NCBI GenBank assembly: GCA_025350705.1
Contig: JANXXH010000130.1
Span: forward strand, 1-41,369
DNA length: 41,369 bases
Direction: 5' to 3'
From: Gallionella sp.
GTDB lineage: Bacteria; Pseudomonadota; Gammaproteobacteria; Burkholderiales; Gallionellaceae
A program made the position numbers and the translations under genes. Shown in pieces: positions 17,584 to 25,577 of this stretch (the first letter of the stretch is position 1; every line of letters begins with the position of its first letter). The notes below the pieces were generated by a model that was given only the letters and a program-made list of their open reading frames with translations, was not told the DNA's origin and did no database searches.

Positions 17584-18986
17584 TTGTGCGCCCCACGTTT
17601 ATACAACTCACGGAATGTCATACCTGATGGCGCAGGGAAGTCGCGACCATCCGTCCAGCCGCGTGCGCCCGGCAGCGTGTGCAATAATTTTTCTTTGCCG
17701 CCCATCGCGCGCATCATGCGCACGCCGATTTTAGTTGCAAGAGCATACAAGTTCGGGCGCAGCGCCAGCCATGCCCATGCCTTGAGCATGAAAGTTTCCT
17801 GGCGAGATTTCATGCCGAGCTGCATTTGTTTTTCGCGCAGCTTGCGCAACAGATCGGGCAGTGGAATCTTTACCGGGCACACTACCGCACAGGCACCGCA
17901 CAAGGTCGAAGCATTGGGCAGGTCGGGCGATTTCTCCAGGCCAGACAATAGCGGCGTCAGTATCGAGCCCATCGGGCCGGGATAGACCCAGCCATAAGCA
18001 TGGCCGCCGATATTCTGGTACACCGGGCAATGGTTCATGCACGCGCCGCAGCGTATGCAGCGCAACATCTCCTGCATTTCTCCGCCAATGAGGCTGCTGC
18101 GGCCATTGTCGAGCAGGATGATGTGGAAGTGTTCCGGGCCGTCATGATCTTCTTTATTTTTGTTACCGGTCAGCACCGACACATAGTTGGTGATCGACTG
18201 CCCGGTGGCCGAGCGGGGCAGCAGGCGCAGCAGTGTGGTCACGTCTTCCAGCGTAGGCACCACTTTCTCGATGCCGGTGATCGCGACGTGCACGCGCGGC
18301 AGCGTCGTCACCAGCCGCCCGTTGCCTTCATTGGTGACGATCAGCACCGAGCCAGTTTCGGCCACTAAAAAATTAGCTCCCGAGATGCCCATGTCTGCGT
18401 TCAAAAAGGCGGGGCGCAGGATTTCACGCGCCTCGCGGCACAGTTCGGCGATACCTGTCTTGCGCGGCAACTGATGTTTCTCCGCGAACAGATCGGAAAT
18501 TTCTTCCTTGTTCTTGTGTACCACGGGAGCCACGATGTGCGACGGCGCTTCGTGTGCGAGCTGCAAAATATATTCGCCGAGGTCGGTCTCCATCACTGAA
18601 ACGCCCGCCTGTTCCAGCGCGTCGTTCAGCCCGCACTCTTCGCTGACCATGGACTTGGATTTGGCCGCTGTTTTTACGCCGTGCTGGGCGGCGATCTCGG
18701 CGATGATGCGGTTGACGTCATCGCCTGTCTCAGCCCAATGCACGATCGCACCGCGCGCAGTTGCCTGTTGCTCGAAGTGAAGCAGCCAGTGTTCAAGATC
18801 GTTCAACACTCGGTCGCGTATTGCTGCAGCTGCAGTGCGCGTTTCTTGCAGATCGTGAATCTCGCTGATGACCGCAGAGCGGCCTTCGACAAAACGTGAC
18901 TGCAAACGCGACAGAGCGTCCTGGAGTTTGACGTCGGCCAGTTTGATGGTGACCTGTTTTTTGAATTGGAGGGAAGTGTTTTGCAT
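17580..18986 (-). CDS. lutB: iron-sulfur lactate oxidation protein B
   Basis: LutB (468 residues) combines a LUD domain (about 60-300, with GISGANFLVAETGSVLIVTNEGN) and a C-terminal dicluster ferredoxin-like domain. The cysteine clusters are CIRCGACMNHCP at 310-320, then CGACAVVCP with C363, C366 and C370. Its C-terminal region matches the DUF3390-type tail. In LutABC it passes electrons from lactate oxidation towards the respiratory chain. It sits between lutA (end shared at base 18986) and lutC (4-base overlap). No lactate permease or lld regulator adjoins it. Glycolate or another 2-hydroxy acid is an alternative substrate. Confidence 0.93.
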   Translation of the reverse strand: MQNTSLQFKKQVTIKLADVKLQDALSRLQSRFVEGRSAVISEIHDLQETRTAAAAIRDRVLNDLEHWLLHFEQQATARGAIVHWAETGDDVNRIIAEIAAQHGVKTAAKSKSMVSEECGLNDALEQAGVSVMETDLGEYILQLAHEAPSHIVAPVVHKNKEEISDLFAEKHQLPRKTGIAELCREAREILRPAFLNADMGISGANFLVAETGSVLIVTNEGNGRLVTTLPRVHVAITGIEKVVPTLEDVTTLLRLLPRSATGQSITNYVSVLTGNKNKEDHDGPEHFHIILLDNGRSSLIGGEMQEMLRCIRCGACMNHCPVYQNIGGHAYGWVYPGPMGSILTPLLSGLEKSPDLPNASTLCGACAVVCPVKIPLPDLLRKLREKQMQLGMKSRQETFMLKAWAWLALRPNLYALATKIGVRMMRAMGGKEKLLHTLPGARGWTDGRDFPAPSGMTFRELYKRGAHK

Positions 18987-19726
18987 TACTGCATTTCATC
19001 CGTATCAATGCCGGACAATACCTCGGCCACATGCAGCACACGTGTGGTGTGATCGCCATTGCGGCGCAGACGGCCTTCGATATTCAGCAAACAGCCAAGG
19101 TCGCCGCCGACGATCGCACCGGCATGGGTCGCGGTGATGTGCTGGCATTTGTTGTCCGCCATGCGCGTCGACAGTTCTCCGTACTTGACCGAGAACGTGC
19201 CGCCGAAGCCGCAACAGGTGGTCGATTCCACCATCTCATGCAAATTGACACCTGGCATCTTCGCCAGCAGCGCGCGCGGTTGTTTGTAGACGTCAAGTTC
19301 GCGCAGGCCGGAGCAGGAATCATGATAGGTCAGCGTGCCTTTGAAGTTGCCGGGTACTTTTTCCAGCTTGGCGATCTTGACCAGAAAGTCGGTCAACTCG
19401 TAGGTGCGCTGGCCCAACGCCGTGATCCTTTCCAGCAGTACCGGGTCGTCTTTGAAAAGATCGGGGTAATGCACGCGTATCATCCCGGCGCAGGAGCCGG
19501 AAGGCAGAACCACATAGTCGAACGCTTCGAATTCGGCGAGGAACTTCAGTGCCATCGCCTCGGCGGATTTGCGGTCGCCCGAGTTGTAGCCGGGTTGGCC
19601 GCAACAGGTTTGCAGCTCGGGCACGACTACTTCGCAACCGGCGGCTTCCAGCAACTTGATGGTGGCAAAGCCTATGCGCGGACGCATGGAGTCGACCAGG
19701 CAAGTGACGAACAATCCTACGCGCAT
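18986..19726 (-). CDS. lutA: (Fe-S)-binding lactate oxidation protein A
   Basis: LutA (246 residues) has two cysteine-rich CCG domains: CCGQPGYNSG at 41-50 and CCGFGGTFSVK at 171-181, each preceded by supporting cysteines (for example C139 in HDSCSGLRELDVYKQPRALL). These bind a noncubane or [4Fe-4S] cluster in heterodisulfide-reductase-like and GlpC/GlcF-type proteins. It is the first gene of lutABC, with GGAG upstream of the ATG. Its last base is shared with the first of lutB. Homology also covers the YkgE family, so substrate choice is inferred. Confidence 0.92.
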   Translation of the reverse strand: MRVGLFVTCLVDSMRPRIGFATIKLLEAAGCEVVVPELQTCCGQPGYNSGDRKSAEAMALKFLAEFEAFDYVVLPSGSCAGMIRVHYPDLFKDDPVLLERITALGQRTYELTDFLVKIAKLEKVPGNFKGTLTYHDSCSGLRELDVYKQPRALLAKMPGVNLHEMVESTTCCGFGGTFSVKYGELSTRMADNKCQHITATHAGAIVGGDLGCLLNIEGRLRRNGDHTTRVLHVAEVLSGIDTDEMQ

Positions 19727-20077
19727 TGATTTTCTCCAGAGGTGCTATCGCAATGCTGTGCAATTATACGCTCGCAGAATCGCACATATTTAAGACTCGA
19801 ACTCGACAGACCTGACCAGTTCATCGCATGTATTTAGAAAGCATAGATTTATCGGTAACGGGTCTTCGTGTTCCTGAATTATTAATGATTAAATCCAAAC
19901 TGCGAGAAAGTCGTTTTCCCCAAGTGTAGCCTATGACGTGTGTCTGCACTTTACTTTTTCCAACAGAGGGCGATCAGTTCAGGCGAATAGTTTTGAGCAA
20001 CTTTAAAGGCCGATATTATTTGCGGACAAGTTCTTGATCCGCAGTCTACAAGTTGGTGAGTGAAGACTTGAAGTCTG
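19727..20077. other. intergenic region with putative lut promoter and a small hairpin
   Basis: No gene is seen in these 351 bases. On the minus strand a perfect TATAAT (19763-19768) lies about 37 bases upstream of lutA but has no convincing -35 element, so an activator may be needed. TGCGGA (20019-20024) and TCCGCA (20037-20042) form a 6-bp stem with a 12-base loop downstream of the dimethylformamidase-like gene, without a clear T-run. Confidence 0.5.
19763..19768 (-). promoter_or_regulatory. -10 element of the putative lutABC promoter
   Basis: Perfect TATAAT on the minus strand, about 37 bases before the lutA ATG. No good TTGACA-like hexamer lies 16-18 bases upstream. Confidence 0.4.
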
Positions 20078-21631
20078 TCAGACTGCTGATCGCATCCGTT
20101 CTAACAAGTTTTGAGTGATTCGCTGGCATCGCGCGTCTGGTCCGCGAAGGCCAGGGTAACGAGACTGGCGGACATATCCGGGAGGCTCGACCAAGCCGTC
20201 AGCCCACCAGAAGGTGGAGGCATTGAAAACAAAGTTTCCCTTCGGTCCGGGATAGATCGTCGAGGTGTAGGTACCGCCGTTCGGTCTTCCCAATGGATCA
20301 TGTGTCTGGCCGGTGGCGACAATCTCCAACCCGGGAATTGCCGCAGGATCGCCGTTCCATTCCGGGCCGACCAGGCCGGGTATGCCGTCGCCTTTTTTCA
20401 TGCCGGTGCCTTCGAACAACCAGTGATTTGGTTGCGCGCAAATCCAGTCCGCGCCTCCGGTCACCTCACCGGTGCTGTGCGCACCGACGAGTTCATTGGC
20501 GTAAGGCCGATCATGGGGCATCGATTCAATCACCCCAAATTCGCGCGTCCCCCCCGGCGGGCCGAAGACACCCACACGGCCAAAAGTGCGATTTGGATGA
20601 TTGCCGGAATCAGGCGAAAAGCGAATCCGCCCGAAGCTGGTGTTGGCGGTAAGGAACGCCACGCTAACGCCTGAGGCTATGGCGCTTTTCAAGTGGTTGA
20701 ACATCTCGATGGAGTAATACTCGTCATGGCCGACGGATAGAATTCCGTTCGCGCGCAACAAACCTTTCGGATCGCCGTGGGTATCGAGGCTCGAAATGTA
20801 GGTTACGTCGTAGCCGTGCTGCTCCATCCAGTAGGCCATCGGATACTCCCAGAGAAACCATTCGCCGGAACCAGTCGAAAGCGGTGCGTCAATGGAGCCG
20901 TCCTTTGCAAGGATCAGGAGGCTCTTCCCGTAAGGCCGGTTAAAACTTACGTCCACATTCGGCCCCCAATACCAACTGGATTTTCCGTTGTCATAGAGGG
21001 CGAACCGGCTCGGCCAGCGATTGTAGGCCTGCCAAGTCGTGTCCGCACACTGGAAGATGAAGTCGGCGCGACGATCATCGCGTACGATGAAAATGACGTA
21101 GCTCTGCAAGCCCTCGCGTTCGGCAGTGAGTTTGCCCAAGTACACGCCGCTGAGCCAGTCGTTCGGAATCGTGACTTCTGCGCACGGTTGCCATTGGCAA
21201 TCTCGCACGCGGTTTACGCCGATCGGCGGATATGGTTGAGCAGTTCCCTTGAGCGACCCCAGACTCAAGACATGACGTCCGCCTGTGCCGCCATAGTATC
21301 CCATCCGATAGATATCCAGCGTGAACGCCGAAACTGGATTGGTGCTGACGAAAAAAGAGATTTTTTCGCCGGATCGAACGCTCGTTCGAGAACAATACCC
21401 CTCGATCCACGGACTAAGAATTTGTTTCGCCGGATCGACGCGCGTGTTGGTCAACATCCAGTCGCGGGTGCCGGGCTTTTCGTTCTCACGGCGGACCGAA
21501 GCGCTTTCGCCAAAAATTGATTTATTCATGGCGCCGCAACTGGAAAGCAGAGGCATTGCGCCAAGGCTGGCCGCGCCCTTGAGAAAATCGCGGCGGCTGA
21601 TGGTCGATGAGTTCACTTTCTTCACGAGCAA
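20078..21631 (-). CDS. Tat-exported protein related to N,N-dimethylformamidase large subunit
   Basis: The 517-residue product starts with a twin-arginine signal (SRRDFLKGAASLGAMPLLSSCG). The RR is at 13-14 and a lipobox-like LSSC ends at C32, so it is predicted to be exported folded and possibly lipidated. The body matches the family of the DMF amidohydrolase beta subunit C-terminal domain: SFNRPYGKSLL, WEYPMAYWMEQHGYDVTYISSLD, the GILSVGHDEYYS motif, and FNASTFWWADGL near the end. In DMFase the mononuclear iron is held by two tyrosines and a glutamate; the HDE in VGHDEYY may be that region (from memory). The ORF starts at a TTG; a GTG two codons later is equally possible, and no strong ribosome-binding site is visible. 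The substrate is unknown and no small subunit gene adjoins it. It may be a cell-surface protein rather than an amidase. Confidence 0.75.
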   Translation of the reverse strand: MLVKKVNSSTISRRDFLKGAASLGAMPLLSSCGAMNKSIFGESASVRRENEKPGTRDWMLTNTRVDPAKQILSPWIEGYCSRTSVRSGEKISFFVSTNPVSAFTLDIYRMGYYGGTGGRHVLSLGSLKGTAQPYPPIGVNRVRDCQWQPCAEVTIPNDWLSGVYLGKLTAEREGLQSYVIFIVRDDRRADFIFQCADTTWQAYNRWPSRFALYDNGKSSWYWGPNVDVSFNRPYGKSLLILAKDGSIDAPLSTGSGEWFLWEYPMAYWMEQHGYDVTYISSLDTHGDPKGLLRANGILSVGHDEYYSIEMFNHLKSAIASGVSVAFLTANTSFGRIRFSPDSGNHPNRTFGRVGVFGPPGGTREFGVIESMPHDRPYANELVGAHSTGEVTGGADWICAQPNHWLFEGTGMKKGDGIPGLVGPEWNGDPAAIPGLEIVATGQTHDPLGRPNGGTYTSTIYPGPKGNFVFNASTFWWADGLVEPPGYVRQSRYPGLRGPDARCQRITQNLLERMRSAV

Positions 21632-21881
21632 AATAATTACCTGTTGTCGCCCGACCTCTTCAATGTCATGTTCACCATGAACTAATTCACAGTCAGTTTG
21701 ACCTCCAGTCGATCCAGGCTTTGCCCCTAAACAAAAATCGTCGGGGAAGATGCACGAATATTACCTCTTTTCATAATTAATTACATAGACGATTCAGGGA
21801 TGGAGTGCGAATTTGATTAATGCATTTCAGCCGGGCGGGGTGCGGTGGCATCCATGCCTTTTTGAATAGCCAGTTGAAGAT

Positions 21882-22301
21882 TTAACGGCTCAATTGTTCA
21901 AGAAACACACTGATGCCAGCGCGAGCGATCTGAGCATCCTCCGGAGACTTGACGCCGGATACACCCACGGCACCCACGCATTCTCCGTCGACCAATATTT
22001 GTTCGCCACCTTCTATCATGGTGAGTCCGCCCGGGACGGAGAGGAAAGCGTTGCGACCACCAGCCACTACTTCTTCATAGACCTTGGTAGACCTGCGACC
22101 CATCGCCGAGGTATGCGCCTTGCCCGTGGCGATCTGCATGCTGGTCAATGGCGCACCATCGAGGCGTTGCAGCCACATTAAGTGGCCGCCGTCGTCGGCG
22201 ATCGCAATGGTCACCGCCCAGTTCTGGCGCAGTGCTTCGCTTTCGCAGCCTGCTGCAATGATCTTCACATCGGCCAGCGTTAAACATTTTTTATTTTTCA
22301 T
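21882..22301 (-). CDS. GlcG/HbpS-family protein (DUF336)
   Basis: This small protein of 139 residues belongs to the HbpS/GlcG/PduO-C family. Visible blocks are IAIADDGGHLMWLQRLDGA, MQIATGKAHTSAMGRRST, the glycine-rich GLTMIEGGEQILVDGECVGAVGVSG and the final EDAQIARAGISVFL. Family members bind heme or cobalamin, and the glcG gene accompanies glycolate oxidation genes in E. coli. The exact function is not known. The ORF track begins at 22412; the ATG at 22301 with AAGGAAGG upstream gives the conserved N-terminus. It is 44 bp downstream of the IclR-type regulator on the same strand, so it is probably co-transcribed with it. Confidence 0.85.
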   Translation of the reverse strand: MKNKKCLTLADVKIIAAGCESEALRQNWAVTIAIADDGGHLMWLQRLDGAPLTSMQIATGKAHTSAMGRRSTKVYEEVVAGGRNAFLSVPGGLTMIEGGEQILVDGECVGAVGVSGVKSPEDAQIARAGISVFLEQLSR

Positions 22302-22345
22302 GTGAGCCTTCCTTTGCGTTGATTTAAAAACTGGAGCGATGAATT

Positions 22346-23119
22346 TCAGGTGGCGTGATAACCGAGCTGTTTCGAAATCTGCATGCCGGTTTGCATGACT
22401 TGCTCTATCCATTCATCGCGGCGCCGTTCTATCGGTGCCGACACTGACAAGCCGCCAATCACATGGCCGCTGGCCTCGTGTATCAGCGTACCTATGCATC
22501 CTACACCCAGTTCCGCTTCTTCATTATCCAGGGCATAGCCGTGTTTTATGGCGGCGCTACATTCTTTCAGAAGGGCCGTTATCTTGGTGTGAGTGTTGAC
22601 CGTATACGCGGGTAGTTTGCTGCGCTTGGCATAGCTGCGGCACGCGGCTTCGCCTTGTTCGCCCAGCATCAGCTTGCCGACTGCGGTCACATGCAAAGGC
22701 GCGCGGCTACCGATCACCTGCTCCACCCGGATCATGCGCTTGGCAAGCGTGCGCTCGATATAGACGACCTCATCGCCTTCGCGCACGGTCAGGTTGACCG
22801 TTTCTCCCAATTGGTCGCGCAGTTTTTCCATCAGCGGCAATGCAACTTTTCTGATGTCCACGCTGGCGTGGACCCGGCTACCCAGCTGCATGAGCTTGAC
22901 GCCCAGTTGGTAGTTGCCCCGGCTGGTACGCTCCACGAAACCTTGTTCGGCGAGCGATGCGAGTATGCGGAACGCGGTGGAAGGATGCAATCCCGTTTCC
23001 GCCGAGAGTATCTTCAGGCTCACCGGGTCTTCGTGAGCAGCAATGGCGTCCAGCAGCCTGGCCAACCGTTCGATCACTTGTATGGAATTCGAGCCTTCCT
23101 GTATTTTGTGTTTTGGCAT
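22346..23119 (-). CDS. IclR-family transcriptional regulator
   Basis: The protein has about 257 residues from the preferred ATG at 23119 (the track begins at 23128, three codons earlier). An N-terminal winged helix (about 12-75, with LKILSAETGLHPSTAFRILASLAEQGFVERTSRGNYQLG) precedes a GAF-like effector domain. The effector domain holds the family features PLHVTAVGKLMLG and a C-terminal cysteine region LGVGCIGTLIHEASGHVIGGLSVSAP. IclR proteins usually sense small carbon compounds and control adjacent catabolic genes. The divergent orientation to the TPP-enzyme gene, plus inverted and direct repeats in the gap, suggests it controls both that gene and itself. Confidence 0.9.
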   Translation of the reverse strand: MPKHKIQEGSNSIQVIERLARLLDAIAAHEDPVSLKILSAETGLHPSTAFRILASLAEQGFVERTSRGNYQLGVKLMQLGSRVHASVDIRKVALPLMEKLRDQLGETVNLTVREGDEVVYIERTLAKRMIRVEQVIGSRAPLHVTAVGKLMLGEQGEAACRSYAKRSKLPAYTVNTHTKITALLKECSAAIKHGYALDNEEAELGVGCIGTLIHEASGHVIGGLSVSAPIERRRDEWIEQVMQTGMQISKQLGYHAT

Positions 23120-23155
23120 ATTTCGCATTATGAAAACGATTGTGTATTGCGAAAT
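23120..23155. promoter_or_regulatory. inverted repeat at the IclR regulator start, candidate operator
   Basis: ATTTCGCA (23120-23127) and TGCGAAAT (23148-23155) are perfect 8-bp arms with a 20-base spacer, placed at the start of the iclR-type gene. This fits an autoregulatory operator; function is inferred. Confidence 0.35.
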
Positions 23156-23237
23156 TATATAACAAGCCGTATTCTGTTATCAAATATTTCTTTAGTCTTT
23201 TTTGGCAATGCTTTTTAGCAACCAATTTCCCAAAGCG

Positions 23238-23261
23238 AATGAATTTCCGATAATGAATTTC
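23238..23261. promoter_or_regulatory. direct repeats upstream of the TPP-enzyme gene, candidate regulator site
   Basis: AATGAATTTC occurs twice (23238-23247 and 23252-23261) with a 4-base spacer, about 28 bases before the start of the TPP-enzyme gene. Confidence 0.35.
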
Positions 23262-23288
23262 ACAGGATGAACAAAAGGAGCAAGGATC

Positions 23289-25511
23289 ATGAAGACGAAC
23301 GTAGCGGCAGCGCCGCAATTTTGTGCAGGCATTCAACATTTCGGTCTGGCTTGGGAAGGATATTCCCAATATGCCCAATCGGCTGTTATCAAGGAAGGCA
23401 AGTCTGCGATCAGCGATCCGCGCGCGCCTGATGCGGTGTACCAGACACTGTTGATGGCCGATGCGCTGCGCTATCTGACGCTGCAAACCTGCGGCTCAAA
23501 GGGCTCGGGTCATCCCGGCGGCTTCGCCAGCAGCGCCGAGGCCTACGCCTCGCTGGTGATGCTGGGCCATACCAATATCGTGACCGAGGTGGGCCACCAT
23601 GCGCCCGGTTTCTACAGCGCGATGTTTCTTGATACTTCGCTGGAAGAGATGGGCATCAAGACGGTGACCGACTTGATGACGCGCTTCCGCGAGAAGCATG
23701 GTCTGCTCGGCCACTTGTCCGGTGCGATCCCCGGCCTGCTGGCACCCGCCGGTCCGCTGGGCCAGGGCCAGCACTTCGCGATGGCCGGTGCGTTACTGCA
23801 TCCGGGCAAACTGTTCCCGGTCACTATCGGTGACGGCGGCATGGGCGAGCCTTATGTGTTGAATTCGATGATGCACTTCAATACCGCGTATCCCAAAGTT
23901 ACAAATTTCCTGCCGACCTTGATCTGGAACGGTTACAGCCAGGAGCACCATTCGATGGTGTCGCGCTTTAGCAACGCGGAAATGATCGCGTACTGGAAAG
24001 GTCATGGATTTAAAGAGGTGATCCTGGTCGATGCCAAGGAGTTTGACGATACCAACCAGAGCAGCGCCTATGCCGACAGCTCTTACTTCTCGCACAAGCA
24101 GCGCCTGGCTTTTGCCGCCGCTGTCTTGGCCGGTGTGGACAAGGCTGCCAAGTCTGCTTTGGGCGGCACCTTGACCGCATTCATAATCAAGCAGATGAAG
24201 GGCACCGGTGTGCATACGGTGGGTGCGAAGTCGCACAATTTGTATCCGGCCGACAGTCTGGACAAGCCGCACATGATTGAAGGTTTGCAGCGCCGTGCGC
24301 TGAATCCTGAAGCGTGGTCTATCGTACGCGACAATTTTGTGCGTGCAGGTGGCGGCCCTGCGGCCAGGACAGTAGTTACCGAACACGTGCTGGATATAGC
24401 ACCGTTGGGCAAGATGCCGCTGCACGAATTCGCCAAGGGTGAAAAGGCCGTGCCGTCAACCGCAATGGGTGCACTAGCTGCGTATGTGGGCACCAAAGAC
24501 AAGCGTTTCGTCGTATCTAATGCGGATGGCAACGAAGCATCGGCGATGAAGAACATCAACGACGCACTGAAGATACGCCATCCGACTGTCGATCCGCTGT
24601 ACAACCAGGAACCGGAAGGGCAGGTGTATGAGCCGCTGAATGAGGACGCGTGCGCCGGTCTGGCTTCTGCGCTGGCGCTATTCGGTTCGCGCGCGTTGTG
24701 GCTGTCTTATGAGAGCTTCGCGATCAATGGCTGGCCCATCGTGCAGACCGTGGCACAGGCGATGGCCGAGTTGCGCCGCAAGACGCCTTCCATCGTCACG
24801 ATGTTCACTGCGGGTGCGCTGGAGCAGGGGCGCAACGGCTGGACGCATCAGCGACCGGAGATCGAGAATTACTTCGCTGCCCAGATGCGCAACGGCAACA
24901 CTTACCCGTTGTTCCCATGCGATGCGAATGCGATCCAGGCAGCTTATGAATATGCCACCAACAGCTTCAACAAGTGCATGGTGATCATCGCGTCAAAAAG
25001 TCCGTTGCCGGTTTACATGAGCGTTGATGAAGCCAGGCACGCAGTGGAAGAGGGTGCGGCAACTATTCACGAGAGCCCCAACTTTGCAAACATGGGTGGC
25101 AGCAAAGGCACCGTGGTGTTCGCGGTTACCGGCGACATGATCTTCCTGCCGGTATTCGAGGCCAGAGACAAGCTGGAAGCGGAGGGTTACAAGGTGCGTA
25201 TCGTTGCGATCGTGAATCCGCGCCGCCTGTATCGTCCTACCGACATATCGTGGGACACCGTGTCGGAGCCGGACAACAAGTTCATGGATGACGCCCATTT
25301 CAACGCTCTGTTCGACGGCGATGTATTGCTGGGCGTTAGCGGTGGTCCAAGTGCAGTGCTGGAGCCCGCACTGCTGCGCACTCGTGCAACCAAGCGCGAT
25401 ACCTTTGCCTGGAAGCGCGGCGAGACGACCGCAAGCCCGGCCGAGATCATGGAGTTCAATGGCCTGACCGCAGATGCGATGGTCAAACGTGTCAAGGTGC
25501 TGAAAGGCTGA
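23289..25511 (+). CDS. thiamine-diphosphate enzyme of phosphoketolase/transketolase type
   Basis: The 740-residue TPP-dependent enzyme contains the pyrophosphate and pyrimidine domains and a C-terminal transketolase-like domain in one chain. GSKGSGHPGGFASSAEAYASL (69-89) resembles the transketolase N-terminus. GDG (181-183) with N214 in LIWNGY is the TPP-Mg motif. LNEDACAGLASALALFG with E452, followed by SYESF (473-477), lines up with the phosphoketolase LSEHxCEGWLEGYLLTG...SYEAF stretch, and NGWTHQRPEIE with its NGFSHQDPG. It therefore looks like a divergent phosphoketolase relative, shorter than the usual ~800 residues. The donor substrate is unknown. A strong AAGGAG precedes the ATG. It is divergent from an IclR regulator and is followed by its own terminator, then an acid-sugar kinase. 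Confidence 0.8.
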   Translation: MKTNVAAAPQFCAGIQHFGLAWEGYSQYAQSAVIKEGKSAISDPRAPDAVYQTLLMADALRYLTLQTCGSKGSGHPGGFASSAEAYASLVMLGHTNIVTEVGHHAPGFYSAMFLDTSLEEMGIKTVTDLMTRFREKHGLLGHLSGAIPGLLAPAGPLGQGQHFAMAGALLHPGKLFPVTIGDGGMGEPYVLNSMMHFNTAYPKVTNFLPTLIWNGYSQEHHSMVSRFSNAEMIAYWKGHGFKEVILVDAKEFDDTNQSSAYADSSYFSHKQRLAFAAAVLAGVDKAAKSALGGTLTAFIIKQMKGTGVHTVGAKSHNLYPADSLDKPHMIEGLQRRALNPEAWSIVRDNFVRAGGGPAARTVVTEHVLDIAPLGKMPLHEFAKGEKAVPSTAMGALAAYVGTKDKRFVVSNADGNEASAMKNINDALKIRHPTVDPLYNQEPEGQVYEPLNEDACAGLASALALFGSRALWLSYESFAINGWPIVQTVAQAMAELRRKTPSIVTMFTAGALEQGRNGWTHQRPEIENYFAAQMRNGNTYPLFPCDANAIQAAYEYATNSFNKCMVIIASKSPLPVYMSVDEARHAVEEGAATIHESPNFANMGGSKGTVVFAVTGDMIFLPVFEARDKLEAEGYKVRIVAIVNPRRLYRPTDISWDTVSEPDNKFMDDAHFNALFDGDVLLGVSGGPSAVLEPALLRTRATKRDTFAWKRGETTASPAEIMEFNGLTADAMVKRVKVLKG

Positions 25512-25522
25512 ACACTCCCCTT

Positions 25523-25551
25523 TGCCAAGATGAAAATCTTGGCATTTTTTT
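25523..25551 (+). terminator. Rho-independent terminator after the TPP-enzyme gene
   Basis: TGCCAAGAT (25523-25531) and ATCTTGGCA (25536-25544) form a perfect 9-bp stem with a GAAA tetraloop, followed by seven T. It lies only 26 bp before the next gene on the same strand. Confidence 0.95.
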
Positions 25552-25577
25552 GAAGTGAATGCTGCTTGAAATAAAAT

